A DNA stretch of 24,786 nucleotides from Christensenella sp. UBA4626. GTDB taxonomy: Bacteria > Bacillota > Clostridia > Christensenellales > UBA1242. The first letter of the stretch is position 1; each line of letters begins with the position of its first letter. Shown piece after piece: positions 6,977-14,513 of the stretch. The notes under the pieces are model-generated. The model had not been told where the DNA came from. It did not search any database and saw only the letters and a list, made by a program, of their open reading frames with translations. The stretch is taken from assembly GCA_002406115.1 (NCBI GenBank), contig DHNC01000018.1, positions 353-25,138 of the forward strand, written 5' to 3'. Position numbers and translations under genes: made by a program.

Positions 6977-7549
6977 TTAAAACTTATTTGATAAATAGTT
7001 GTAAAGTTCATCAAAATCTGCATTGAGTTCATAATACTTTGTGTATTTATTTTCAGTTGCAACTTCACCAGAAGTTGTGTAGTAAGGTTTTACATAAACT
7101 TTAACAGTAGCTTCGCCCTCAGTTTTGTTTACACTGAAAACCAATTCACGATAATAGTATTTGTTGCCTTCGCTATCTTTATAATCCTTTTTGCCGTCTT
7201 TTAAAACTTGTGGATTGTCGTAAACATATGTTACAAAATATGCTTCGGCTGTTGGCATTGTTGTGCCAGTTGAACTTTCGCTAACGATGTTTGCTTTTTG
7301 ATTCAATCTGCCGTTGAACAATGCTGAGATATATGCCTCATAACTTGCGTTTTGGATATAACCTTTTATCGTATTGCCTGTTTCTTCATCAACAACCACA
7401 CGAGAACTTGATGTTGTTTGAACATAAATTCTATCTGGTGTGCCACATTTGATACTATAATCATATTTTACGTTTGCCAAAATAACTGTAAGGACAATCA
7501 AAACACCGATGATTGATAAACTTACTATTGCTCCCACTTTTTTTGCCAC
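6977..7549 (-). CDS. Membrane-anchored hypothetical protein with extracytoplasmic domain
   Basis: The chosen start is GTG at 7547-7549, because AGGAG lies just upstream (complement of about 7556-7560) and the protein then begins MAKKVGAIVS directly before one hydrophobic helix (about 7-26). A longer frame to 7636 would run through the promoter and is not favoured. The remaining 165 or so residues are polar, rich in Tyr, Thr and Val, probably beta-rich, and should lie outside the membrane. I recognise no family or catalytic motif. It lies 99 bp downstream of ftsH in the same direction with its own promoter at 7608-7636. A link with FtsH is only positional. Confidence 0.8.
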   Translation of the reverse strand: MAKKVGAIVSLSIIGVLIVLTVILANVKYDYSIKCGTPDRIYVQTTSSSRVVVDEETGNTIKGYIQNASYEAYISALFNGRLNQKANIVSESSTGTTMPTAEAYFVTYVYDNPQVLKDGKKDYKDSEGNKYYYRELVFSVNKTEGEATVKVYVKPYYTTSGEVATENKYTKYYELNADFDELYNYLSNKF

Positions 7550-7607
7550 TTTTATCTCCTTTTTTTCAGCACCAAAATTGTGCCGATTATTTGTTTTGGT
7601 TTTACAT

Positions 7608-7636
7608 ATATTACAATTTATTCTAATTTTTATCAA
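7608..7636 (-). promoter_or_regulatory. Promoter for the membrane-anchored gene 6977-7549
   Basis: TTGATA (complement of 7631-7636) and TAATAT (complement of 7608-7613) are 17 bp apart. The -35 matches the consensus at 5 of 6 positions and the -10 at 4 of 6. The leader to the GTG start would be about 50 nt. Confidence 0.5.
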
Positions 7637-7648
7637 ACGATTTTAAGG

Positions 7649-9814
7649 CTATTTTGCATTTTTGCCGTCGTCAGCATTGTCGTCGTCTTTTTCTTCAACT
7701 TTTGCTTCGCTTGCTTGGTTCATTTCTTTTTCTGCTTCTGCCTTGATTTTTTCAAAATCTTGCTTTGTAATTACGCCCGCTTTTGCCAATGCCTCAGCCG
7801 TTTCAATGCGTGAAGTTATGTCACGTTTTTTGTGCTCTTCAATTGCTTGTTTTTTTGCCTTTTCTTGATATTCACGCTTTTCTTGCTCTTTTTTATCAAT
7901 GGCTTGTTCAACCTCTTCAACTGTTGCACCGTTATAAAGCATTTCAAACTCTTCTTTATAGATTGTTTCCTTGTCAATCAAGATTTTCACAACCTTTTCA
8001 ATCACATCTTTTTTGCTTGTCAAAATGTCTTTTGCAGTTTTGTGTGCTTGGTCGATGATTGCTTTAACTTCTTCATCGATTGTATAAGCAAGTTCTTGAC
8101 TGTAAGGAATTTGTTTTTGATAATTTCTGCCAACGAACACCTCTTCGCCTTCACCAAATGACACCAAACCGATTTTATCTGTCATACCCCATTCAGTAAC
8201 CATGCGGCGGGCAAGTTTTGTGGCACGTTCAATGTCGTTTGATGCACCAGTTGTTACATCTTTCAACATAACTTCTTCACTGCTTCTTCCGCCCAACATC
8301 ATTGCAAGGCTATCCAACAATTTTGCTTTTGGCATATGTGAACTATCCTTTTCGTCAAAAGTCAAAGTATAACCACCAGCCATGCCACGTGGAATAATGG
8401 AAATTTCTTGAACATTGTCGCAGTTTGGAAGGGCTTGGCTTACGATTGCGTGCCCAGCCTCGTGCACTGCTGTGATATATTTGTCGTTATCTGTTATAAC
8501 ACGGGACACCTTTTTAGGACCCATAAGTGCTTTGTTTAAGCCCTCTTGAATGTCAATCATTGTGATTTTATATCTACCATCACGAGCGGCAAGCAAAGCA
8601 GCCTCGTTAAGCACATTTTCGATATCCGCACCAGCAAGTCCGCTTGTGAGCCTTGCGATACGTTTGATATCCACATCTTCGCTTAAAGGTTTGTTGCGAG
8701 AATGGACTTTGATAATTTCCTCTCTGCCTTTAACGTCTGGAAGATGAACATAAACTTGCCTATCAAAACGACCCGGACGAGTGAGTGCTGGGTCAAGCAC
8801 GTCAGCACGGTTTGTTGCAGCAAGCACAATTATGCCGCTGTTTGTTTCAAAACCATCCATTTCAACCAAAAGTTGGTTCAAAGTTTGCTCACGTTCATCG
8901 TTGCCGCCACCCATGCCTGCGCCACGTTGACGACCTACCGCATCAATTTCATCAATAAATACAATACAAGGTGCATTTTGTTTTGCACTTTCAAACAAGT
9001 CCCTAACACGGCTTGCACCAACACCTACATACAACTCAACAAAGTCACTGCCCGAAATGCTGAAAAATGGTACTTTGCTTTCGCCAGCCACAGCCTTTGC
9101 AAGCAATGTTTTACCTGTTCCCGGTGGGCCAACCAGCAGCACGCCTTTTGGAATACGTGCGCCAAGTTCAGTAAATCTTGCTGGATTTTTAAGGAATTCC
9201 ACAATCTCTTTAAGTTCTTGCTTTTCCTCTTCTGCCCCAGCCACATCTGTAAATTTTACGCTTGAACTAACAACCAACTTTGCTTTTGATTTGCCAAAAC
9301 CAAAGCCTTTGCTGCTGCCGGACATACTCCTGAACAAGAACACGCCCATAACAACAATGATAATCAAACTAGCGTATGGAAGCAGTTTGCTTAACCAACT
9401 TTCTGTTTTGTAGCCGTAAGAAGCTTTAATAAATGTTTTGCCCTCAACAACTTTACGATTGCCATTTTCGTCGTAAACGAAATTGTCATCTGCATCTCTT
9501 TGGGAGATAGAATCATTATAGTCGTTTATCAATTGGTTTACGTCACAATTTTCAGTAATTGTGCAATATACGTCAATTGACCTTGGAAACTTCTTTTCAT
9601 CCACGCCACCAACTTTTCTAACCCTAATTGTGTAGCCATAAACGTCAATTTCTGCCACCTGACCAGTTTCCACCATATTTTGAAATTCGGTGTAACTAAT
9701 CTGCTTGCTTGAATTGCTTTTTGCCACAACAACATAGATCATAACAACAACCAAAATCAAAGCTATTATATAAAATATAGCGGATTTCCATGCTGAATTT
9801 TTCTTTTTTTCCAT
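7649..9814 (-). CDS. ftsH: ATP-dependent zinc metalloprotease FtsH
   Basis: FtsH is a membrane-bound AAA+ protease that degrades misfolded membrane proteins and some short-lived regulators as a hexamer. The 721-residue frame has a first membrane helix (about 10-31), an extracytoplasmic domain and a second helix (about 147-162). Walker A GPPGTGKT is at 229-236, Walker B FIDEID at 286-291 and the second region of homology has TRPGRFDRQVYV. The zinc site HEAGH is at 451-455, and the third ligand is the Asp of TGASNDIERAT (about 527). I chose ATG at 9812-9814, which has TGAGGTG just upstream; a longer frame to 9892 crosses the promoter. The charged C-terminal tail, rich in Lys, Glu and Ala, is typical. 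It is transcribed alone from a good promoter at 9834-9862. Confidence 0.98.
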   Translation of the reverse strand: MEKKKNSAWKSAIFYIIALILVVVMIYVVVAKSNSSKQISYTEFQNMVETGQVAEIDVYGYTIRVRKVGGVDEKKFPRSIDVYCTITENCDVNQLINDYNDSISQRDADDNFVYDENGNRKVVEGKTFIKASYGYKTESWLSKLLPYASLIIIVVMGVFLFRSMSGSSKGFGFGKSKAKLVVSSSVKFTDVAGAEEEKQELKEIVEFLKNPARFTELGARIPKGVLLVGPPGTGKTLLAKAVAGESKVPFFSISGSDFVELYVGVGASRVRDLFESAKQNAPCIVFIDEIDAVGRQRGAGMGGGNDEREQTLNQLLVEMDGFETNSGIIVLAATNRADVLDPALTRPGRFDRQVYVHLPDVKGREEIIKVHSRNKPLSEDVDIKRIARLTSGLAGADIENVLNEAALLAARDGRYKITMIDIQEGLNKALMGPKKVSRVITDNDKYITAVHEAGHAIVSQALPNCDNVQEISIIPRGMAGGYTLTFDEKDSSHMPKAKLLDSLAMMLGGRSSEEVMLKDVTTGASNDIERATKLARRMVTEWGMTDKIGLVSFGEGEEVFVGRNYQKQIPYSQELAYTIDEEVKAIIDQAHKTAKDILTSKKDVIEKVVKILIDKETIYKEEFEMLYNGATVEEVEQAIDKKEQEKREYQEKAKKQAIEEHKKRDITSRIETAEALAKAGVITKQDFEKIKAEAEKEMNQASEAKVEEKDDDNADDGKNAK

Positions 9815-9833
9815 ATTCACCTCAGTATGTTTC

Positions 9834-9862
9834 ATTATATCATAACAAAAAAATATAGACAA
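9834..9862 (-). promoter_or_regulatory. ftsH promoter
   Basis: A consensus -10 TATAAT (complement of 9834-9839) is 17 bp from the -35 TTGTCT (complement of 9857-9862). The leader would be short and contains the ribosome site TGAGGTG before the ATG at 9814. Confidence 0.75.
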
Positions 9863-9965
9863 ACAAATTTTGTATGTTTTATTTATTTCCACGCAGCAAA
9901 ATATAATTCAAAGCAACAAATTTTTGTTTTGTGGATGAACTATTTTGTTTTTGTCAAACATAAAT

Positions 9966-10006
9966 AATATTTGAGCATTTGTGCTGTTTTGATGCTCAAC
10001 AATATT
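9966..10006. promoter_or_regulatory. Dyad between the divergent ftsH and cvpA promoters
   Basis: TTGAGCAT (9971-9978) and ATGCTCAA (9992-9999) are a perfect inverted repeat around a 13-base loop, extended by AATAT/ATATT after a 2-base bulge. No T-run follows on either strand, so it is more likely an operator or RNA structure than a terminator. It resembles the spacing of CIRCE but not its sequence. The rest of the 306-bp region 9815-10120 holds only the two promoters. Confidence 0.45.
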
Positions 10007-10047
10007 AGTTTATCAAAAAAAATTGAACCACATACTTGTGAAACAGT

Positions 10048-10075
10048 TTGAATTTACACACAATTGTGCTAAAAT
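10048..10075 (+). promoter_or_regulatory. Promoter of the cvpA-tyrS operon
   Basis: TTGAAT (10048-10053) and TAAAAT (10070-10075) are 16 bp apart. The leader to the ATG at 10121 would be about 40 nt and carries GGAGGT at 10111-10116. There is no room for a T-box, so tyrS is not controlled by tRNA-Tyr through this leader. Confidence 0.6.
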
Positions 10076-10120
10076 TGTAAAATAACTTGAAAACGAAGAT
10101 CAATTCTTTTGGAGGTTAAG

Positions 10121-10888
10121 ATGAAAATTGTCGGCATTGTGATAGATATTGCAATTGTCCTTGTTGTGCTTATAACTGCACTGGTTGGCATCAAAAAAGG
10201 ATTTTTGAAGTCCGTTTTGTCACTCTTTAACTGGGTTGTTTGCCTGGTTTTGTCAATATGGCTGGCAAAATATGTTGCAAACTGGGTCGGCAGTTGGTTT
10301 GGTATGGAAAATGCAATTGCAAGCAAAATTTCTGGCTCAATTGTGGGTGTGAACAGCGAACTTGGCAACTCTGTGGCAAGTTTTGGCAGCAAAGAAGCCA
10401 TTTTGGAGGCCTGCTCTGGGATGAACAGCCTATTGAAACAATTGATAAGCATTATTTTCTCTTCCTCAAAAGTTGATTTCAGTTCAGAGGCCGCAGTTGC
10501 TGACGTTGTTGGCGGCGGTGCAGCACATATTTGCGTAATTGCAATTTCTGCAATTTTGTTGTTTATCGTTATCAAAATCGTGCTTGCTATCCTTGGCAAA
10601 TTGTTCGACAACATTGCCCGCACAAAAGTTTTGGGCAGTTTGAATCGTGTATTTGGATTTTTGTTCGGATTGGTTAAGGGCGCTTGCATTGTGATAATTA
10701 TCAACTTTATCGCTGTTGCACTTTCACTTGTGCCTGTTATAAACAACACTGTTATTAAGCCTGTCATCCAAGACAACACAAAGGTTGAAAAATTTGTTTA
10801 TGAAAAGACCGACGACCTTGTTGGCAAATATGTCATCGAAGGCAAACTTGTGCAAAATTGGATTGATAGTTTATGGGAGAATAGATAA
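10121..10888 (+). CDS. cvpA: CvpA family membrane protein
   Basis: The 255-residue protein has several hydrophobic helices. It starts IVGIVIDIAIVLVV, followed by the motif GIKKGFLKSVLSLFNW (about 23-38), typical of the CvpA/colicin V production family: a conserved G-x-x-x-G-F near the first helix. A polar segment (about 95-130) is followed by further hydrophobic helices up to about 215 and a charged tail. CvpA proteins are integral inner-membrane proteins of poorly defined role, linked to envelope homeostasis. The ATG at 10121 follows GGAGGT by 4 nt; an in-frame TTG at 10109 lies inside that site and is rejected. tyrS follows after 2 nt, so they form one operon. Confidence 0.85.
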   Translation: MKIVGIVIDIAIVLVVLITALVGIKKGFLKSVLSLFNWVVCLVLSIWLAKYVANWVGSWFGMENAIASKISGSIVGVNSELGNSVASFGSKEAILEACSGMNSLLKQLISIIFSSSKVDFSSEAAVADVVGGGAAHICVIAISAILLFIVIKIVLAILGKLFDNIARTKVLGSLNRVFGFLFGLVKGACIVIIINFIAVALSLVPVINNTVIKPVIQDNTKVEKFVYEKTDDLVGKYVIEGKLVQNWIDSLWENR

Positions 10889-10890
10889 AA

Positions 10891-12120
10891 ATGACACTTT
10901 TTGAAATACTTAAAGATAGAAACTTATTATACCAAACCACTGATGAAAAGGCTTTGAAGGAAATGTTGGACGGCAAGCCTATCACCATTTATCACGGCGT
11001 AGATCCTACTGCTGACAGTATTCACGTAGGGCATTGCGTACCTTATGGCGTGCTTAGACGTATGCAACAAGCCGGTCACCACATTGTATTTTTGATTGGT
11101 GGCGCAACTGCATCAATTGGCGACCCTAGCGGCAAAAGCGAAATGCGCAAACTTTTAACACCAGAACAAATTGCACATAATGTGGAAAACATCAAAAAAA
11201 GTTTGAGTATTTTCTTGGACTTTGATGGCGACAACCCTGTCACCCTTGTGAACAACGCAGATTGGTTCAGCAAATTGAATTATATCGACTTTATGCGTGA
11301 AATTGGCGTGCATTTTAATGTAAACAAAATGATTAGCAACGAAATTTACGCAAAACGTATTGCTGAAGGCGGCTTGACTTTGTTTGAACTCGGATATATG
11401 CCAATGCAGGCGTACGATTTTATCCATTTAAACAGAGAATATGGCTGCACTCTTCAATGGGGCGGCGCTGACCAATGGGGGAACATTGTTGCCGGCGTGG
11501 AACTTCAACGCAAACTCAACTTCTTGAATGGCACTAATATCAACCTCGTTGGTGCAACCAACCCACTTTTGGTTACCCCAGAAGGCAAAAAAATGGGCAA
11601 GACGGAAAAAGGTGCAATTTGGATTGATAAAGATAAAATTTCCGCTTACGATTTCTACCAAGGCATTTACCAAACACCTGACGCTTGCGTGGAAATGATG
11701 TTTGCTATGTTTACAGACATTCCAATGGCAGAAGTGCGTGAAATGATTAAAACTGATATTGTTGCCAGCAAAAAACGTTTGGCTTTTGAATTTACAAAAT
11801 TTGTACGTGGCGAGGCCGACGCAATTGAGGCACAAACAATGAGCCAAAACTTGTTTGCATCCGCCGCTGTAAATAAAGACAATGCCCCAACTTGCGAACT
11901 TGCTTTGGACGCAGACACAATCGGCGTACTTGACCTGCTTTTGAATGCCAAATTTGTTGCCAGCAAAGGCGAAGCCCGCAGACTTATTGAACAAAAAGGT
12001 CTGAGCATGGACGGCGAAACAATCACCGACCCATTTATGCAACTCAACAAAGCAGACCTAACCCAAGGCAAACTTTTCAAAAAAGGCAAAAAGAACTACC
12101 TTTTGATTAAAGCAAAGTAA
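10891..12120 (+). CDS. tyrS: Tyrosyl-tRNA synthetase
   Basis: This class I aminoacyl-tRNA synthetase charges tRNA-Tyr. At 409 residues its length is normal for the bacterial enzyme. The first signature is HVGH at 45-48 after YHGVDPTADS, and the second signature is KMGKT at 234-238, a usual TyrS form of KMSKS. GGADQWGNI (191-199) belongs to the tyrosine pocket. The C-terminal S4-like RNA-binding domain (about 345-405) includes KGEARRLIEQKG. The gene starts 2 nt after the cvpA stop, with GGGAG inside the cvpA end as ribosome site, and is followed by AT-rich tandem repeats and a strong terminator. Confidence 0.98.
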   Translation: MTLFEILKDRNLLYQTTDEKALKEMLDGKPITIYHGVDPTADSIHVGHCVPYGVLRRMQQAGHHIVFLIGGATASIGDPSGKSEMRKLLTPEQIAHNVENIKKSLSIFLDFDGDNPVTLVNNADWFSKLNYIDFMREIGVHFNVNKMISNEIYAKRIAEGGLTLFELGYMPMQAYDFIHLNREYGCTLQWGGADQWGNIVAGVELQRKLNFLNGTNINLVGATNPLLVTPEGKKMGKTEKGAIWIDKDKISAYDFYQGIYQTPDACVEMMFAMFTDIPMAEVREMIKTDIVASKKRLAFEFTKFVRGEADAIEAQTMSQNLFASAAVNKDNAPTCELALDADTIGVLDLLLNAKFVASKGEARRLIEQKGLSMDGETITDPFMQLNKADLTQGKLFKKGKKNYLLIKAK

Positions 12121-12123
12121 ATC

Positions 12124-12209
12124 ATTTAAAGCAAAATAATATTTTAAAGTAAAATATATTTTAAAGTAAAAAATATTTTAAAGTAAAAAATATTTTAAAG
12201 TAAAATAAA
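12124..12209 (+). repeat. 17-bp tandem repeat, about five copies
   Basis: The unit TTTTAAAGTAAAAAATA repeats at 12142, 12159, 12176 and 12193, preceded by a diverged copy from 12124 that contains AAAGCAAAATAATA. Middle copies differ by one or two bases. It directly follows the tyrS stop, whose last codons (AAAGCAAAGTAA) resemble the unit, so the array may have grown by slippage from the gene's end. Confidence 0.85.
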
Positions 12210-12228
12210 AACATTTTGTAGTAAAACA

Positions 12229-12259
12229 AAAAACTCTCAATCATCTGAGAGTTTTTTTT
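12229..12259 (+). terminator. Rho-independent terminator after tyrS
   Basis: AAACTCTCA (12231-12239) pairs with TGAGAGTTT (12246-12254) around a 6-base loop, followed by a run of eight T (12252-12259). It ends the cvpA-tyrS operon. Confidence 0.9.
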
Positions 12260-12350
12260 AATCCATTTCCACTTCAATATTTTTAAAACTTTCATCATTG
12301 AAGAAATCATACAATGTGATGCAATTCTCCATCTGCAATGTGGTTAAATA
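12258..12350 (-). pseudogene. In-frame tail after the stop of the TPR-like gene (possible lost C-terminus)
   Basis: Directly after the TAA of the 12351-12908 gene (12351-12353), the same frame stays open for 30 more codons to a TAA at 12258-12260. The tail contains LQMENCITLYDFFND and ends NIEVEMD, which looks like ordinary protein rather than random AT-rich translation. An internal ATG at 12330-12332 could start a 24-residue peptide, but it has no ribosome site. The simplest reading is that a longer ancestral protein was cut short by a stop mutation. Chance continuation is possible at this length. Confidence 0.35.
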
Positions 12351-12908
12351 TTATTTGGTTAGCACCTCTTTAAAGTATTCTTCAACCTCAGTATCTTTAG
12401 GAAATAAACATTGAATTGTATCTTTTAGCTCTTGTTTTGTATCTTCTATAAGTTTACTTGGATTATTAGTTATTCCTAGATATAAAGCTTTGAAAAATTT
12501 ATTGTTAGGTTCATTCATATATGCTTGTTTTAACATATCTTTGCCTTTTTTTTCATATTGCAAAAATATTTTTCCATTGTTATCGCAATCCGTATAAAAA
12601 TAATTTGGAAATAAAGACACCATATATCCAAATATTGCCAATCCTTTACTGCTGGTTGTACAGTTTTTTGAAAAATAATTGTATGTTTCTATTAAAATAT
12701 TTTGAACATTGTCAAAGTCTAAGTCAGAATTATCTAAATCTAGAAAATCCCAATTGGACATAATATACCAACATTCGCTTGCCAATCTAAGCATAATATC
12801 TATATTATTTTTATCTTGATACCATTTGTTTTGTAATAAAGATATAACTTCTTTCCATTTATGTTCTTTTTCAAGTTTTTGTAAATTTTGTATTTCAATA
12901 AACACCAT
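12351..12908 (-). CDS. TPR-like hypothetical protein, candidate immunity protein
   Basis: This soluble helical protein of 185 residues has the rhythm of helical repeats: WKEVISLLQNKWYQDKNN (18-35), then IDIMLRLASECWYIM and KGKDMLKQAYMNEPNNKFFKA. It resembles small TPR-type proteins that occur with polymorphic toxins, but I cannot name the family. The ATG follows AGGAG, which overlaps the stop of the startless toxin fragment at 12917-13180. Downstream position next to a toxin domain is the usual place for an immunity gene, and that is the basis for the suggested role. The C-terminus may be shortened (see 12258-12350). Confidence 0.7.
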   Translation of the reverse strand: MVFIEIQNLQKLEKEHKWKEVISLLQNKWYQDKNNIDIMLRLASECWYIMSNWDFLDLDNSDLDFDNVQNILIETYNYFSKNCTTSSKGLAIFGYMVSLFPNYFYTDCDNNGKIFLQYEKKGKDMLKQAYMNEPNNKFFKALYLGITNNPSKLIEDTKQELKDTIQCLFPKDTEVEEYFKEVLTK

Positions 12909-12916
12909 ATCAACTC

Positions 12917-13180
12917 CTATAAAAATTTAATCCAAGCATCAACAATACGTAAAACCTTATCAACTTCACGCACAACCACTTGCACAGTTTGTCCCTTATA
13001 TGTTTCAGTTACAATTTGATTGCCTGCTTGATAACTTGCAACAGAACCATTTTTTAACGTATGTTTAATGGCTTCTGATGCAGTATCCCAAGTGTTATCA
13101 CCAAGTGTTGACCACCCATGTTTATCTTGTAAAATATGTGTACGTCTATTGGATTCAACACTTTTTAATGCGTTTACATT
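12917..13180 (-). pseudogene. Startless toxin-domain fragment (polymorphic toxin type 35-like)
   Basis: The minus-strand frame is open for 87 codons from just after a TAA at 13181-13183 to a TAG at 12917-12919. It has no ATG, GTG or TTG near its beginning. The translation reads like a compact C-terminal toxin domain: RRTHILQDKHGWSTLGD, then SEAIKHTLKNG, then GQTVQVVVREVDKVLRIVDAWIKF. The pattern HI-x-x-x-KH-x-W plus a final VDAW recalls the polymorphic toxin type 35 family, from memory. Its 5' end overlaps the DUF1871-like gene by 7 nt in another frame, so the delivery part is missing. It looks like an orphan toxin tip, silent unless recombined onto a full-length toxin gene or reached by unusual initiation. 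Confidence 0.6.
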
Positions 13181-13458
13181 TTATAAGAATCGTTTTTCGA
13201 ACTTATGTGTAAATCTAAAATTTTCTTAGCAATGGTCTCACATTCTTTTAATTGTTTTGTGAATATGTCCGCACCAAAAGATTGAACAAAAACGTCCATT
13301 ATTTTTTCTGCCAAAAGTGCTGTATTTACATTGTTATGAACCGCCAAAAATTTTTCAATTTCTTTTACTTCTGATGCATATTCATTTTCAGGAGTGAAAG
13401 ATTTAATATCTATCGGATCCCAATCATTTATGATTTTCATCAATTTTTCACTTAGCAT
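13174..13458 (-). CDS. DUF1871-like protein, candidate immunity protein
   Basis: This 94-residue protein matches the pattern I recall for the DUF1871 family: IINDWDPIDI (9-18), then a Pro/acid-rich ENEYASEVKEIE (24-35), LLAEKIMDVFVQSFG (48-62) and a final CETIAKKILDLH. Members are small soluble proteins often seen beside toxin genes in Firmicutes and are regarded as probable immunity proteins. The ATG has GAGG about 6 nt upstream, and a promoter lies at 13496-13524. It is the first gene of a short operon that continues into the startless toxin fragment and the TPR-like gene. Confidence 0.75.
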   Translation of the reverse strand: MLSEKLMKIINDWDPIDIKSFTPENEYASEVKEIEKFLAVHNNVNTALLAEKIMDVFVQSFGADIFTKQLKECETIAKKILDLHISSKNDSYKM

Positions 13459-13495
13459 AAAAACCTCTATCTATTGTACTATCATTTCAATATAC

Positions 13496-13524
13496 ATTTT
13501 ACCTTAAACCAAAATTGTTTGCAA
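13496..13524 (-). promoter_or_regulatory. Promoter for the DUF1871-like gene
   Basis: TTGCAA (complement of 13519-13524) and TAAAAT (complement of 13496-13501) are 17 bp apart on the minus strand. The leader to ATG 13458 is about 30 nt with GAGG. It lies directly after the terminator at 13543-13575. Confidence 0.5.
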
Positions 13525-13542
13525 CCTTTTAATTCCGCCAAC

Positions 13543-13575
13543 AAAAAATTGAGGCCAATCACCCCCTCAATTTTT
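13543..13575. terminator. Bidirectional rho-independent terminator
   Basis: AAAAATTGAGG (13544-13554) pairs with CCTCAATTTTT (13565-13575) around a 10-base loop. On the minus strand the stem leads into T-rich sequence. It ends the transcript of the 13590-14363 gene. Confidence 0.8.
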
Positions 13576-13589
13576 CTATATCGTTTGAT

Positions 13590-14363
13590 TTAATCTTCAA
13601 AATCTGAATTTTTTTCTATTAAATTATCTACTCCAATTAGCCTTTTAAAGTTAGCCCAATCTTTTTTTGTCAAAGTTTTTAAAGATTCGTTGAATTTCAC
13701 ATTTCTTTGGCCTTGAATTTTTTGAACAGTGTCCATGAAATTGTTAAATTCTTTGAAAGCTAATATTTCTGGTTCGTCATCCTTGACACTGATTATCTTG
13801 TTGTTTGAGGTTTTAACCTCTTTTGTTTTTTCAACATAAAATCCATTTTCTTTTGTAACCGTTAGTCCGTATTTTATTTGCAGATAATTTTCCATCTTGA
13901 CTTTAATATTTTTGCCTTTACATATCGAAAAACCATTATTTGTGGCGATATCACTCAACGAATTAAAATTATAAAACTGACCAAAATTTTTGCCAATAAA
14001 ATAATCTATCAGAAATTGGATAACAGGACTTGCACACAGACCACCATTTGATTTTTTTATGCAAAGTGTTTTATCATCAATTACAAATTGAACAAGGATA
14101 ATACTTCCCATGGCTGGTGTAACTTTAAAATCACTTGTGTTTTTATACATTTTGTAAAATTCTGACCCCGCTGCAGCAGTCAAACGATTACACACTTCTT
14201 TATTTCCTAAGTCTATTTCATTTGGAAAATATATTGACAATGTATTTACACTTTTGCAACTATCTTCAAAATTTTTCCACCCGTCACCAATGTCATTGTA
14301 AAAACATATAGCACCAAAGGTTTCTTCCATAAATTCTTTTAAATACTTCAAGTTTTCTTCCAT
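13590..14363 (-). CDS. Hypothetical protein (257 aa) in the toxin/immunity cluster
   Basis: I do not recognise this protein. It is soluble, mixed alpha/beta and acidic at the start (MEENLKYLKEFMEETFG), with short conserved-looking stretches FYNDIGDGWKNFED (21-34) and SNGGLCASPVIQFLIDYF (104-121), and a Lys-rich helical C-terminal third. There is no signal peptide or membrane segment. AAGAGG lies 7 nt before the ATG. It is followed by its own terminator, so it forms a separate unit or the end of the toxin-like operon upstream. Position between candidate immunity genes suggests an accessory role, nothing more. Confidence 0.7.
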   Translation of the reverse strand: MEENLKYLKEFMEETFGAICFYNDIGDGWKNFEDSCKSVNTLSIYFPNEIDLGNKEVCNRLTAAAGSEFYKMYKNTSDFKVTPAMGSIILVQFVIDDKTLCIKKSNGGLCASPVIQFLIDYFIGKNFGQFYNFNSLSDIATNNGFSICKGKNIKVKMENYLQIKYGLTVTKENGFYVEKTKEVKTSNNKIISVKDDEPEILAFKEFNNFMDTVQKIQGQRNVKFNESLKTLTKKDWANFKRLIGVDNLIEKNSDFED

Positions 14364-14513
14364 AAATTCCTCTTAATAATTTATCCATATTGACTCGTCT
14401 GCGTCAGCAAAAAATGCTAAAAAGTGTGAAATCATATGCGGTATCAGCCTCAAAAGAAATTTCATCAATTTATGTAGTTATATTAAATCTATAATTTGAA
14501 GCTTTAATTTACA

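Noticed and set aside
8702..9413. Long plus-strand open frames within ftsH
   Set aside because: They are antisense shadows of a highly conserved gene, with no start signals.
9966..10006. CIRCE (HrcA) operator
   Set aside because: Arms read TTGAGCAT/ATGCTCAA, not TTAGCACTC/GAGTGCTAA, and the loop is 13 rather than 9 bases.
10076..10120. T-box leader for tyrS
   Set aside because: The operon leader is only about 40 nt and tyrS is the second gene; no T-box sequence or structure fits.
12124..12209. CRISPR array
   Set aside because: Units are 17 bp and directly adjacent, without unique spacers; this is a simple tandem repeat.
14373..14465. 30-residue minus-strand ORF (MKFLLRLIPHMIS start, ends ESIWINY)
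   Set aside because: It looks protein-like and ends 9 nt before the next gene, but has no ribosome site and its 3' end overlaps the next gene's ribosome site; kept only as a possible remnant of a lost gene.
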